Of a DNA stretch of 64,000 nt, positions 1-8,844 are shown piece after piece. The DNA comes from CAVWXT01 sp963759115 (lineage in GTDB: Bacteria > Planctomycetota > Planctomycetia > Pirellulales > Thermoguttaceae). How positions within the stretch are numbered: position 1 is the first letter of the stretch; every line of letters starts with the position of its first letter. The position numbers and the translations under genes are program-made. Where the stretch lies: the NCBI GenBank assembly GCA_963759115.1, contig CAVWXT010000006.1, forward strand, positions 1,612,001 to 1,676,000, read 5' to 3'. Below the pieces are notes generated by a model. The model had not been told where the DNA came from. It ran no database searches and saw only the letters and a program-made list of their open reading frames with translations.

Positions 1-3000
1 GCGCTGCTCGCTGGCGACGAACTCGACGACGCCGTGCCAGCCCGCGGCGAATGGTCGGAGGTCGATTTCACGGTCGAACACCTGGAGCCGTCCGACGAGC
101 CGAACGTGCTCGGGCCGGCTGGGCGGCTACGACGTGCTGGAGATCATCGGGCGGGGCGGCATGGGCGTCGTGCTGAAGGGGTTCGACCGCGAGTTGAAGC
201 GATGCGTGGCCATCAAGGTGCTGTCGCCGCATCTGGCCCAAAGCTCTCTGGCAAAGAAGCGCTTCGCCCGCGAGGCCCAGGCGGCCGCGGCCGTCGTACA
301 CCCCAACGTGCTGGCGATCCACCAGGTGCAACCCAGCGGGCGGTTGCCGTTCCTGGTCATGCCGCTGGTGGCCGGAGAGTCGCTGGCCGGGCGGCTCGTC
401 GCGCAAGGCCGGTTGGAACTCAAGGAGACCTTGCGCATCGGCATGCAGGCTGCGGCCGGCCTGGCCGCGGCCCACGAGCAAGGGCTCGTGCATCGCGACG
501 TGAAGCCGGCCAACATCCTCTTGGAGAAAGGAGTCGAGCGGGCCGTGCTGACCGACTTCGGTCTGGCCCGTGCGGCGGACGACGTGTCGATGACCCGCTG
601 GGGCGATCATCGCCGGGACGCCGCAGTACATGTCGCCCGAGCAGGCGCGGGGCGAGCCGTTGGACGGCCGCTCGGATCTCTTCAGCCTGGGTTGCGTGCT
701 CTACGAGATGGCCACCGGCGTTTCGCCGTTCCGCGCCGATTCGACGATGGCGACCCTGCGGCGGCTGATCGACGACCCGCCGCCGGCGATGGCATCGCTC
801 AATGCCGAGTTGCCGCCGTGGTTCATCGGCATCGTCGAGCGTCTGCTCGAAAAGGATCCGTCCCGACGATTCGGCTCGGCCAAGGAAGTCAGTGAATTGC
901 TCGAAGGCTGTTTGGCTCACTTGCAGCAGCCGGCCAGCGTGCCGTTGCCGGCCGCGCTTCCTGTGCCGGCGGCTCGCCCAGTTTCGAAGTTCCGCAATAA
1001 TCTTTGGAAGGGAACGATTGCTATGATCGCGACCTTGGGAATTGCTCTGCTTGGTATGTTTTTGGTGCAAGCGACCGAGCCGCCCGACATCGCGGGCCGG
1101 TGGTCGGGCGAAGACTGGGGCCAGGTCGTGCTCACGCAGACCGCGGCCGGGGAGTACACCGGCACCTACAGCGACACTGTCGGCAAGGAGCCGGGCAAGA
1201 TCGAACTGAAATGGTCGCGGATCGAACGCCGCTTCAACGGCAAATGGAGCGAGGGTGACGACCGCTTCGGCGAACTTTCCATACGTCTGGCCGACCGTGA
1301 GATTCGCGGCGCCCTCACTACCGATCCCAAGTCCAAAATCAACCCCGCCACACCCCGGTTGGCCGATCTTGTCTGGACGCGAGTTGAATCCGCCGACGGC
1401 AGAGAACCCGTCAAATCCGACGTTCCGTGGGGCGAATGGAACCACGGTTGGAGCGTGCGTCTGCGTGCCGCCAAGGCCACTTGGATGCCCGATGAGTTGC
1501 CAGAATTTGTAGTTGATCTTTACAGGAAGGAAGACCAGGAGCCGGACGTGGTGCGGCGGTCTTTGTATAATTGGCTGTTTGAGGTCGACGGACAGCCATT
1601 CCGGCTTCGCATCTTTTCCACAGCTTGGGAACGAAGTCTGGTGTTCGAGCCCGGAACAATACGGGACGGCTTTCTCGCGTTTCGTTTCGACCGTGATAAG
1701 AACGGGCTTCACATTCGCTCCGTTGCAGACAGCAAATTGGGCAATTTCTATAGCTTGGCTCCTGCGGGTGCAGATCGCCAGATGTTGAGCCAGAGCCGCC
1801 CTACGACGCCAGAGGAACGGTTCCAATGGACCCCGGGAAAACACGTCGTGCGGATCGCCTTTCCTAGGACGCCAACGGCGGTGCCGGGATCCCCGGGGTC
1901 TGAGTTGGTCTTCAGTAATTCGGTGGAAGTAGAGATTCAAGGGAAGCCTCGGGAGGCGACAAAGGCTCCAGGAACCGTTAATTCCTTCGTCGAGTCGCGC
2001 AGCCTCTCCCACCGCGTTGCATTCGAGGTGGGCGAAACGTATCTGCGCGACGGCGATCGGATCACCATCGACGAGATTCGCGGCACGGCGGATACGATCA
2101 AGGAGGGCAACGTCTACGAAATAAAAGGGACGTACCGGCTCGCGTCGCAATACAAGGCGATGCTTGCGGTCCACACCACGGTCGGTAGCGCCGACCCGAC
2201 CGCCCAGAGGTTTCGCGACGTTCCGGACCTGAAGACGCAATCCATGAGCATCGAGCGCGGCGAAGGGCGGTTCACACTGATCTTGTATATGTGGCAGAAC
2301 GGCTGCCCACACGTGAGCTTCTACTCGGTCAAGGAAAGCTTCGCCAGCGTCTACTTCGGGACAGGCGATTCCGTGCTCCATAAGACGAAGCCGGCTGAAC
2401 CGAGCACCGGCGGACATCAAATGCCGCCGGGCACTGGCGGGGCCAGCGCCACACCGGCCGTGGTTGACAAGACCAAACTAGAAGCGGAATGGACCAGTCT
2501 GTTTCAGCAAGCCAGCCAATTGAAGCCCGACGATGCCGAATCTCGCAACCGTATCGCCGCTGCGATGACGAAGGTCGGCATACGGCTGCCGGCGATCGAC
2601 CTATTGCTAGAAGCCGCGGACCTAGCTGGCGCGGCAGAGGTCGTCCAAGAGTTTCTGGAGGCCACACAAACCCACAACGAGGAAAAGGCTGCCAACCTGC
2701 TTAGCACGCTGGCCCACAGAACCCCTTCGTTCAAGCAGAGCATAACGCCTCCGGCCAGCGAGACGGCCCGCTTCAACGTGGGCAATGCACAGCGCGACGG
2801 CGACAGCAACCCGTCGACTCGCTCGGGGCAGACCACGGGCAGGGCGCCCGCTACGTTTGAATCCGCTTGCCGAACCGAACCTCCGATTAGCCCCAACCGG
2901 TGCCATTACGCAACGATTCCTTTCGGCATTCCCATCTATCCATACGTTTGCCCGGACGTTTCCTCAAAGCACCCGTTTTCGACGCAACTGACGGCAGGTG

Positions 3001-3086
3001 CGTACCGACGAGGGGGACAAGTTCCCTGCGGGTTTACCTCGGTCGTCCCCCGTGCTTCCGCTTCCGCTTCTCGAACAAGGATATGA
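1..3086 (+). CDS. Ser/Thr protein kinase with membrane anchor (5' partial, frameshifted)
   Basis: This is a eukaryotic-type Ser/Thr kinase. The glycine loop GRGGMGVV lies near 150-175, the ATP lysine in VAIKVL near 210-220, the catalytic loop HRDVKPANILL near 490-525 and DFGLA near 555. The activation segment resumes in another frame at 615-640 (GTPQYMSPEQA), and DGRSDLFSLGCVLYEM follows. There are two frame changes, near 115 (an extra base in gggccgg) and near 600; both look like indel errors because the domain is otherwise intact. One membrane segment lies at about 1010-1075. After it comes a region that starts IAGRWSGEDWGQVVL, of a type often found in planctomycete proteins. The kinase would face the cytoplasm with a periplasmic C-terminus. 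From about 2830 to the stop the translation becomes low-quality and may be foreign sequence. The true start is outside the window. Confidence 0.85.
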
Positions 3087-3264
3087 TGTAGAGGGAAGGC
3101 ATGGCTCGGCGTCGTAGGAGTCCCAAGTGCGTCAAAGAAAAGCGGCGACTGCTTCCACCAAGGCAAGGCTACTGGATGGAACCAAGTTCAGGAGGATTCG
3201 AGCATATTTAACGAGATGAATCTCCCTGAAGATGTCCCGTGTTGCCGAGCTCTCGTCTGCTTCG

Positions 3265-3279
3265 TATACAGCCTAACCG
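3265..3279 (-). repeat. 15-bp motif copy 1
   Basis: The plus strand reads TATACAGCCTAACCG; the minus strand, in gene orientation, reads CGGTTAGGCTGTATA. It sits 66-80 bases past the integrase stop. No gene is recognisable downstream of it on the minus strand. Confidence 0.6.
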
Positions 3280-3344
3280 ACCGCCGCTTGCCCTGACGAT
3301 GAGTCGGCAGCCTGGCATTCACAGCCGTTTCGGCCGCCTCCTCG

Positions 3345-4091
3345 TTACAGCCCCACGTCCCGCATAGCGAGCTGATACTTGTCCGCCATTGCGCCATCGA
3401 CGCAGACGTGCTGGTATATCGCCAGCGTGTCCCGGCGGGCGTGCCCGGTGATGAGCTGAAGCTCGGCATCCGCCATGCCCGAGTGCTTCGTCAGCCAACT
3501 GATCGCCTGGTGCCGGAAGGTGTGGGGCGTGGCGTTCACGCCGGCTTGCTCACTATACAGCTTAACCACCTGCTGCACTCGGCGGGTGCTGAACTTGCCG
3601 CACCGCCTGGTCTGGAACAACCAGCGGTTCTGGGGGCGAGCGGCGATGTGCGTCTTGAGCGCCGTCGCAAACGAGCGACTGAACAAGACGTACCTGTCCT
3701 TGCTGCCCTTGCCCTGGTCGACGAAGATTTTGCAATTCTCCAGGTCAACGTCGGCGACTTGGATGGCGCACAACTCGCTGACCCTGACCCCCGTGTAGAA
3801 CAGCAGCCTCAACATCAGGGCGTGCTGCACGTCTGTCGCCTGGTCGACCGCCTTGTAGAAAGCCCGGAACTGCTCGGCGGTCAGGACTCGGGGGAGCTTC
3901 GTCGGCTTCGAGGCAGGTCGCAGGTCGCACCTCTGCCGCACCCTGCGGCTGACATACCGCCAGTCTTCGTAGGTAAGCCCCGCCCGCCTTGCCAAACGGA
4001 CGATCCGGGCGACGAGACGCGCCCTCGGCGATTTCGCCTTTGCGTTCTGTGCTGCGCACTTGGACGGGTTTTCCATCGTTTCGACAACCAT
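3345..4091 (-). CDS. Tyrosine recombinase / phage-type integrase
   Basis: This 248-residue protein has the full catalytic set of the tyrosine recombinase family. Arg I is in TGVRVSELC, the beta-hairpin Lys in GKGSKDR, H-x-x-R in PHTFRHQ, the second His in LITGHARRDT and the nucleophile Tyr in LAIYQHV. The N-terminal arm is short, about 60 residues before LTAEQFRAFY, so the SAM-like core-binding domain appears reduced or truncated and a longer upstream start may have been lost. It is the last gene of a minus-strand run of small genes and probably mobilised them. The 15-bp motif occurs inside this gene (3553-3567, encoding VKLY). It could also be an integron-like or Xer-like relative, but no extra integron-specific helix is seen. 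Confidence 0.9.
   Translation of the reverse strand: MVVETMENPSKCAAQNAKAKSPRARLVARIVRLARRAGLTYEDWRYVSRRVRQRCDLRPASKPTKLPRVLTAEQFRAFYKAVDQATDVQHALMLRLLFYTGVRVSELCAIQVADVDLENCKIFVDQGKGSKDRYVLFSRSFATALKTHIAARPQNRWLFQTRRCGKFSTRRVQQVVKLYSEQAGVNATPHTFRHQAISWLTKHSGMADAELQLITGHARRDTLAIYQHVCVDGAMADKYQLAMRDVGL
3553..3567 (-). repeat. 15-bp motif copy 2 (inside integrase gene)
   Basis: The plus strand reads CTATACAGCTTAACC, identical over 15 bases to copies at 7097 and 7896. It lies within the integrase coding sequence, where it encodes VKLYS. Confidence 0.65.
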
Positions 4092-4219
4092 TTTGCCCTC
4101 CGATCTGCCTTCCTATTTCGGGAACCAAGGGAAGTGCGAAATCGAAAATCAGCCCCCGTCCTGCCACCTCTTGCACGCCGATTTCCATTCGTACCACATT
4201 TTGGCTGCCGTCCACGGTA

Positions 4220-4678
4220 TCACCCCTCAATCAGTTCCGCTTCGTCCCACTCGACCCCGGCGGCGGCGAAGACCGCTCCCTCCGGCTGCCCGTAGCCCTC
4301 GGTGTCGATGTCGAGACGGAAGGCGCTCTCGCTCAGGTACTCGACGAGCGACCGCTTGGTGGGCGGATTCTCGCCCTCCCGGTCGTCCATCTCCTCCGGG
4401 TCGGTCGTGAACGAGACCACGACCGGCACCCGGATCGTGAGACGGTTCGGGTCGCCCGACCCAGGCAGTTCGTCTTCGTGGACGGTGACCACGATGTCGC
4501 CGTTGCGGGAGGTGAAGCCCAATCCCCGGTCGAACGCGGCTCGGATTTCGTCCTTGGCGCTGTCGCATTGCTCGGCGGCGATGTCGACGGCAAGACTCTT
4601 GGCTTCGGGAAGGGTCTTGCGGACGTTGACTTGGTTCGTCAGCCCCTCGACGTTGCAGACGATGACGTACAGTTTCAT
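4220..4678 (-). CDS. Hypothetical protein, 152 residues, acidic
   Basis: The start ATG at 4678 has a good ribosome binding site (aaggagag, 5 bases upstream). The protein starts MKLYVIVCNVEG and has alternating beta and helix-like stretches, an acidic C-terminus (GVEWDEAELIEG), no signal peptide and no membrane segment. I do not recognise a family. A central stretch (RNGDIVVTVHEDELPG) looks like a beta-rich core. It is preceded by motif copy 3, which sits 28-42 bases upstream of the start, so it may begin its own transcription unit. It follows the 4756-4968 gene in the same direction. Confidence 0.7.
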   Translation of the reverse strand: MKLYVIVCNVEGLTNQVNVRKTLPEAKSLAVDIAAEQCDSAKDEIRAAFDRGLGFTSRNGDIVVTVHEDELPGSGDPNRLTIRVPVVVSFTTDPEEMDDREGENPPTKRSLVEYLSESAFRLDIDTEGYGQPEGAVFAAAGVEWDEAELIEG

Positions 4679-4705
4679 GGTTCTCTCCTTGTGTCGATAC
4701 GTCCT

Positions 4706-4720
4706 TATACGGCTTAACCG
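4706..4720 (-). repeat. 15-bp motif copy 3
   Basis: The plus strand reads TATACGGCTTAACCG. It lies in the gap between two minus-strand genes, 28 bases upstream of the 4678 start. It shares flanking bases (tacgtcc on one side, gatgcggc on the other) with copy 4. Confidence 0.65.
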
Positions 4721-4755
4721 ATGCGGCTAAAGACCTTGGTCTCGGGCGGAAACGG

Positions 4756-4968
4756 CTACTGTTCCTGCCGGAAGTAGATCCCGCTGCCGTCCTCGGTCAC
4801 GTTCCACGACCAGTGCCTCCCCCACTCGGTCGGCGGCTCGACCAGGACCTTCCGGTCGCTTGCCCTGTCGCAGAGCCATACGCCACGGGAGGAGGCATCC
4901 TGAGTGGCATACCAGTCAGGAAACGGCGAGAGATGTATCCGAAGGTCGTAATCGGTCACGGCAGTCAT
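4756..4968 (-). CDS. Hypothetical protein, 70 residues
   Basis: A small soluble protein (MTAVTDYDLRIHLSPFPDWY...) rich in Trp and aromatic residues. The start ATG at 4968 lies inside the 3' end of the 4916-5080 gene, so the two overlap by 53 bases in different frames, which suggests translational coupling. The family is not recognised. Confidence rests on operon position and protein-like composition. Confidence 0.5.
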   Translation of the reverse strand: MTAVTDYDLRIHLSPFPDWYATQDASSRGVWLCDRASDRKVLVEPPTEWGRHWSWNVTEDGSGIYFRQEQ

Positions 4969-5080
4969 CCTTTCGGTAGACGTACAAGATCATGGCGAAC
5001 CATAGCGGGGGCAATGCCAGGACGACTGGGAAGACTGTCAGGAACAGCAGGACTTTCAGGAAGCGGTTCCCAAAGTTCAC
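4916..5080 (-). CDS. Small single-pass membrane protein, 54 residues
   Basis: This small gene starts at GTG 5080, with AGGAGGTG a few bases upstream. The GTGA overlaps the stop (TGA, 5077-5079) of the gene before it. The product begins with a short basic stretch (VNFGNRFLK), then a strongly hydrophobic segment (VLLFLTVFPVVLALPPLW and on to FAMILYVY), then a charged tail (RKDDCRDR). This is an inner-membrane topology with one membrane helix. The function is unknown. The stop-start overlap and the strong binding site make it convincing despite its size. Confidence 0.6.
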   Translation of the reverse strand: MNFGNRFLKVLLFLTVFPVVLALPPLWFAMILYVYRKDDCRDRLRPSDTSLAVS

Positions 5081-5298
5081 GGCACCTCCTCCTGGGCCTT
5101 GTCCGCCGTCGCCTTGCACCGTTCGTAGGTGAGCTGCGCCTGCTTGAGTCTCAGCTCCTGCAATCGGGCGTTCAGTTCCGATGCCGCCTTGGTCTCGTCG
5201 CCGGGCTTCAGGATACATGCCAGCGCCCGTCCGACGATGCGGAACTCCTCGGGGGTCAGTTCCAGACGGTAGGTCACGTTCATGTCCAGGTGGGCCAT
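5077..5298 (-). CDS. Hypothetical protein, 73 residues, helical
   Basis: A small soluble protein with a short beta-like start (MNVTYRLELTPEEF) and a helical second half rich in Ala, Gln and Lys (NARLQELRLKQAQLTYERC). The second Met (5283) is an alternative start. Its stop overlaps the start of the small membrane protein downstream (GTGA), so the two are probably translated together. The family is not recognised. Confidence 0.55.
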   Translation of the reverse strand: MAHLDMNVTYRLELTPEEFRIVGRALACILKPGDETKAASELNARLQELRLKQAQLTYERCKATADKAQEEVP

Positions 5299-5319
5299 GG
5301 CGATGTTCCGGTCCTGCCT

Positions 5320-5472
5320 TCAGTCCTTCTTGTCCGCCTGGCGAGCATACAGGACCTCGACCTTGGGGCCGTACTGCTCCCGCACAAGAGCCTTCGCCTG
5401 GTCGGAGCCGTTGGCCTCGACCTTGACCCAACTGATATGCCCCTGGAACCGGACCTTCACTTCGTACTTCAT
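5320..5472 (-). CDS. Hypothetical protein, 50 residues
   Basis: A 50-residue protein (MKYEVKVRFQGHISWVKVEA...) with an alternating pattern of beta strand, helix (SDQAKALVREQYG) and beta strand. The start ATG at 5472 overlaps the stop of the upstream gene (ATGA). Fold and size suggest a small ferredoxin-like or ASCH-like fold, but this is inference; no family is assigned. Confidence 0.6.
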   Translation of the reverse strand: MKYEVKVRFQGHISWVKVEANGSDQAKALVREQYGPKVEVLYARQADKKD

Positions 5473-5803
5473 GGACGGACCCTTTTTTCTGCGGAAAGCC
5501 AACTCAATACTATTGCGGGGTAAGGCAAGTAGTGGCGGCGCGTCTTGCCCTCGTCGTCCGCCGCCTCGGTAATGATCCACAACCGCTCCCCCTTGAGGGT
5601 CTTGTACGCGGACAGGATGCGGGAGCCGTCCACCAGCGCCTGGTCGTTGGCACGCTTGTCCTCGTCGCAAACCTCGCCCCAGTCGGCTTGGACGTGTCGG
5701 TCGAGGAAGAATGCCGGCGCTCTGCCCCGCCTCCTCCAGGGCGCTTCAACGCAGCCGGTGTGGCCAATGTCTGACCGAGTTGAAACTTGGGCTTGGTATT
5801 CAT
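5469..5803 (-). CDS. Conserved mobile-element protein, about 110 residues (frameshifted)
   Basis: The product starts MNTKPKFQLGQTLATPAALK and, after two frame changes near 5757 and 5715, continues as LEEAGQSAG and then FLDRHVQADWGEVCDEDKR, with SRILSAYKTLKGERLWIITE downstream. From memory this order (LGQ..ATP.AL.AL...GQ, FL.RH..GDWG, DE.., LSAY, WIITEAD) matches a small conserved protein common in plasmids and integrative elements. Its function is unknown to me. The ATG at 5803 overlaps the upstream stop (ATGA), and its own stop overlaps the next ATG. The two indels within about 45 bases look like sequence errors. Confidence 0.7.
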
Positions 5804-6537
5804 TTCCTGTGTCCTTTTCGACGGCGAACGCTTTTAGGGATCGTGACCGTCTTTTCAAGATGCTTCCGCAGGTGACGGAGGATTTCGACCTGTTCCTTGA
5901 GCTCGCGGATGGTGTCGTCCACGCTGGCGACGATACGGGGGATCGCCTCGGGCTTGGTGATTTTCGTCCCTGCCTCGCACTCCGCACGGTAAGTCTTCCA
6001 GCGGGCGATGTCGTCCTTGGCTTGGGCAACCATGTCATCGACCTTGCCGAACTGCCAGCCGGGAGGGTCTTGGCTGTCGTGGAACGCCCGCATCTCGTTG
6101 ATCCGCGCCCAAACGTCCTGCGCCTTCTCCCGCCGCTTCTCGTCCCACGACTCCGGATACGGCGTGAAGAGTTCGGGATAGTCGTACTGGACGAGCGGGC
6201 TGATGCCGATTCCCGCCGCCATCGCCTTCCTGATCTCCTCCTGGTGCGGCGTTCTCAGGACGGCAAGCGTGGCTTCGTCGGTCACGAGGAGGTCGGGCGT
6301 GGCATACCGCGAGCGGAGCAGCTTCTCGACCTCGCCCGTCGCCACGTTCGTCGCCATGACGAAACCGCGCTTGGGCGGGACATGCGCGATGCGCCAACCG
6401 TACCCCTTGTGCAGGATGACGTTGCCGACCGCCAGCGCGTCCCAGTCCGCCTTGGGTTGGGCGTGGTAGAGGGAGCGAAGATGCTCGACTGTCTCTCTCC
6501 TCGTCATTTCGTGGAAGGGTTTCACTCGGCACCTCAC
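5800..6537 (-). CDS. Hypothetical protein, 245 residues
   Basis: This protein is encoded from GTG 6537, which overlaps the stop of the gene before it (GTGA); an internal ATG at 6507 (MTRRETVEHL) is the alternative start. The N-terminal half has a compact beta-rich stretch (VGNVILHKGYGWRIAHVPPK, residues 40-60). The C-terminal half is a long charged helix (DTIRELKEQVEILRHLRKHL) ending in a basic tail (KSVRRRKGHRK). No known family is recognised. It lies in the middle of the coupled minus-strand run, so it is probably cargo or maintenance for the mobile element. Confidence 0.65.
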   Translation of the reverse strand: MRCRVKPFHEMTRRETVEHLRSLYHAQPKADWDALAVGNVILHKGYGWRIAHVPPKRGFVMATNVATGEVEKLLRSRYATPDLLVTDEATLAVLRTPHQEEIRKAMAAGIGISPLVQYDYPELFTPYPESWDEKRREKAQDVWARINEMRAFHDSQDPPGWQFGKVDDMVAQAKDDIARWKTYRAECEAGTKITKPEAIPRIVASVDDTIRELKEQVEILRHLRKHLEKTVTIPKSVRRRKGHRK

Positions 6538-6878
6538 TCCCTAACCGTTGCCACCTGCAACCCCGTGCGGTTCAGCCAAAGCAGGTAGCCGGGTTTCGCG
6601 CCGAAATCCAGGTGAAGACTGTCGATATGCTTCTCGTAGTCGATGGCGGCGACCAGCTTGGCGACCGCCTCGGCGACCACGGCTCTACGAGCCATGACCA
6701 GGAACTTGTAGTCCCCTTCCGCCGTCTCCTGGGCCTCGTGCCGTTCATGGGCGACCTCGTCCAATAGCGCGACGAACGGGTCCATCTCCTCCCGGAGCTG
6801 GGCGCGGACGACGAGGTACTCGTGGTCGACGGGGTGCTGCCCCACGCTAAGATGACCGTTTTTTGTGAAGAGCCACAT
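6534..6878 (-). CDS. Conserved small mobile-element protein starting MWLFTK
   Basis: The chosen start at 6878 gives MWLFTKNGHLSVGQ, matching from memory the N-terminus of a small protein family (MWLFTK.GF.S) widespread in bacteria and often found on mobile DNA. Its biochemical role is unknown to me. The rest includes VVRAQLREEMD and DYKFLVMARRAVV, then a helical region and DFGAKPGYLLWL. The upstream ATG at 6950 would add 24 poorly conserved residues that run across motif copy 4, so the shorter start is preferred. The stop overlaps the next start. Confidence 0.75.
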   Translation of the reverse strand: MWLFTKNGHLSVGQHPVDHEYLVVRAQLREEMDPFVALLDEVAHERHEAQETAEGDYKFLVMARRAVVAEAVAKLVAAIDYEKHIDSLHLDFGAKPGYLLWLNRTGLQVATVRE

Positions 6879-6925
6879 CCGATTTGCCTTTCGTGTTTCA
6901 GGACTGTTTGCGTACGTCCCTTTCT

Positions 6926-6940
6926 TATACGGCCTAACCG
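6926..6940 (-). repeat. 15-bp motif copy 4
   Basis: The plus strand reads TATACGGCCTAACCG. It lies between the stop of the 6958-7867 gene and the start at 6878, 48-62 bases upstream of that start. Confidence 0.65.
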
Positions 6941-6957
6941 ATCCGGCCATGCCCGGT

Positions 6958-7867
6958 TCAAGCGGTAAACGCGACGCCGAGGTGGACCATCACGCCGGCG
7001 AGGCACAGGGCGGACGCCAGCATGCCGTCGTCTTCGGCACGGAACGTCTCGCCTGGGCCCGACGCCGCCGTCCTCCGCCACGCCGCGTCCTTCAGTCTAT
7101 ACAGCTTAACCGGTAGGTCGGCGCCGCTCGCCTGGCATGTCGTGCCGGCAGCTTCGAGGGCGTCGAGGACGATCCCGTCCACGAACTGTCCCCAGATCCT
7201 CGCCAGGGTCCCGGGCTTATCGAAAATGTCCAACGACACGGCCTTGCCGCCCAGCACGACGGCGATCCCCAAAGCGCCCTCGGGCCAGGGAAGACGATGC
7301 CGCAGGTCTTCCGCCCTGTCGCGATGCGCGTCGAGCGTGTCGGACAGGTTCTCCCGCTCGGAACGGGTCGCCGTCGCCCGATGGTTGCGGCGGATCGCCT
7401 GCCACACGGACGCCTGACCGACGATCCGACCGCCCCCGGCGGAAATGCGCCGCCTGCTTGAGCAGGAGCCGCATGGTCGGCGGGCAACAGGAGCCCGGCG
7501 CGAATCGCCTGCCGGCGTACTCCCACCGTCCCCTTTCGACACAACAGACGGGCACCCGGGTATGGCCACCGCCGGCGACCAGCACGGAAGAGCGAAGCAC
7601 TCGGTCTTGCTTCGCGCCCCGCAGCACCTCGCCCTCCAGGAACAGCACCGGTGTGTCGCTGGCGTTGTCGACCAGAAGCTCGCTTACGGAGCCTTCTTCC
7701 GACACCTCCCGGACGATGCAGGTCCCCGCAGCGATCGCCTCGGCGGCAAGGACGAAGGCAGAATCGCCTTCGGGGAAGACACCACGGTCGGAAAACAGGG
7801 GAAACAGGCTGATCCCCTCGCAGCACATCGGAGGGTCGACTCGGATTTCGGGGATGGAAAGGTTCAT
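6958..7867 (-). CDS. ARPP-1 (DUF6569)-like protein, frameshifted
   Basis: The order of motifs resembles the ARPP-1/DUF6569 family: an opening block (MNLSIPEIRVDPPMCCEGI), then VLFLEGEVLRGAKQDRVL, then a beta block (TRVPVCCVERGRWEY), then, in another frame, SVWQAIRR and a long helical region, and LAGVMVHLGVAF near the end. The frame change is near 7440-7455. The family role is not established to my knowledge; its name comes from association with ADP-ribosyl-glycohydrolase and phosphatase domains. The start at 7867 has AAGGA 8 bases upstream and is preferred over 7885. Motif copy 5 lies inside the 3' part (VKLYR) and copy 6 lies 30-44 bases upstream of the start. Confidence 0.7.
7097..7112 (-). 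repeat. 15-bp motif copy 5 (inside ARPP-1-like gene)
   Basis: The plus strand reads CTATACAGCTTAACCG, identical over 16 bases to copy 6. It falls within the 3' part of the ARPP-1-like gene, where it encodes VKLYR. Confidence 0.65.
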
Positions 7868-7895
7868 CTTCAGGTTCCTTGTCATCTTTGCTTCG

Positions 7896-7911
7896 CTATA
7901 CAGCTTAACCG
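7896..7911 (-). repeat. 15-bp motif copy 6
   Basis: The plus strand reads CTATACAGCTTAACCG. On the minus strand the TAA inside it is the stop codon of the 7905-8150 gene, and the motif lies 30-44 bases upstream of the ARPP-1-like start. Confidence 0.65.
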
Positions 7912-8150
7912 CAGACAATCGTGAGGTTCCTCAGCTCCACCACCTCGCTCGTCCCCAGGGAGATCCGGCCCTTCAGGCGGTGCCGGAAGCCGGCTTCCTC
8001 GCCCTGTCGGACTGCGGCGGCGACCGCCTCCACCGCCGCCTTTGCCATCTCCCTTGCGGTCATCTCTTCGGCGTTCGTCCTGACCATGACGTGGACGACG
8101 ACCTCGACCGCTACGGCATCCTGGGGACGGACGGGGCAGTTGCCTAGCAA
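7905..8150 (-). CDS. Hypothetical protein, up to 81 residues
   Basis: A short protein with a core that looks like one beta-alpha-beta unit (VVVHVMVRTNAEEMTAREM, then a helix with AKAAVEAVAAAVRQG, then SLGTSEVVELRNLTIV). The start is uncertain: TTG at 8150 overlaps the stop of the upstream gene, while the first ATG is at 8087 and would cut into the first strand. Its stop codon is part of motif copy 6. The family is not recognised. Confidence 0.55.
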   Translation of the reverse strand: MLGNCPVRPQDAVAVEVVVHVMVRTNAEEMTAREMAKAAVEAVAAAVRQGEEAGFRHRLKGRISLGTSEVVELRNLTIVCG

Positions 8151-8338
8151 CCTCGCAGCAGACCGGCATGCTCGCCTTCGTCGGCGTAGATACCGACGAT
8201 TTCGTCCTCGTTCAAGCCGCCGCGAACCTGGTTCATCAGCCGGGTGAACGTGCAGGGGAAGCAGATGTCCTCCGAAGTGGAGAACTCGGTGGGGCGGGTC
8301 ACGACCCAGAACTCTTCGGGCAATCCATGTATCTTCAT
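8144..8338 (-). CDS. Hypothetical protein, 64 residues
   Basis: A small protein (MKIHGLPEEFWVVTRPTEF...) with two cysteines spaced C-x2-C-like (DICFPCTF) and an acidic C-terminus (IVGIYADEGEH). The ATG at 8338 overlaps the stop of the upstream XRE-like gene (ATGA), a strong sign of translational coupling. Function unknown. Confidence 0.55.
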   Translation of the reverse strand: MKIHGLPEEFWVVTRPTEFSTSEDICFPCTFTRLMNQVRGGLNEDEIVGIYADEGEHAGLLRGC

Positions 8339-8832
8339 GTGCTGTTCGCCGGTGGTAGTGCTTCGGTGATTTCGTTCAACGATCCGTCCTCGGCGAAAGT
8401 CACCCGTATCCTGTTGCCGAGGACGAGGGTCACAGCCGCGCCGTGTCGTCTGGCGTAGTCGGCGGCGTATTGCTCCATCTCCTCGACGGTCTTCAGCCCC
8501 TCGGGCAGCGCGATGCAGCCCCGGTACGGTCGTTGGATCATGTACGGGGTGGGGGGATTGCCGGTTGCGGCGAGCCACTGCTTGTAGTCTTCGTATGCGA
8601 GCCGGCTCCTTGTCCGCCGGTCGATCCCCAGCGCCGCCGCCAGCTTGTCAAGCAGGACGGGATGGACGTGTCCCGTCCTCTCGAAAACGTCGATCTTGCG
8701 GTAGCCCTTGGATACGTTCGTGTAGCCGATCATGCGGGCGAGCTGCGATAAGGACAGGCTCGTCTCGACCCTCCGCCTCTGAAAATGTCTTGCCACATGC
8801 GTGGGTTCCAGATACATCCTGGCTGTTCCCAT
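8335..8832 (-). CDS. HTH (XRE-like) protein, paralogue of the next gene
   Basis: The N-terminal 60 residues look like a helix-turn-helix of the XRE type (HFQRRRVETSLSLSQLARMI, then KIDVFERTGHVHPVLLDKLA and ALGIDRRT). The C-terminal part has a short domain with LPEGLKTVEEMEQYAADYAR and TLVLGNRIRVTFAEDG. The gene at 8845-9468 has the same architecture: a helix-turn-helix, then a block with EIEDYAADFARRN and WLVLSRRRRIRFDEDG. The two are therefore tandem paralogues. They are good candidates for regulators of the element, perhaps acting on the repeated 15-bp motif (inference). Confidence 0.7.
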   Translation of the reverse strand: MGTARMYLEPTHVARHFQRRRVETSLSLSQLARMIGYTNVSKGYRKIDVFERTGHVHPVLLDKLAAALGIDRRTRSRLAYEDYKQWLAATGNPPTPYMIQRPYRGCIALPEGLKTVEEMEQYAADYARRHGAAVTLVLGNRIRVTFAEDGSLNEITEALPPANST

Positions 8833-8844
8833 TAAAGGATCGCC

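Noticed and set aside
420..2420. A 666-residue minus-strand ORF
   Set aside because: It is the antisense shadow of the kinase gene; the kinase has clear motifs.
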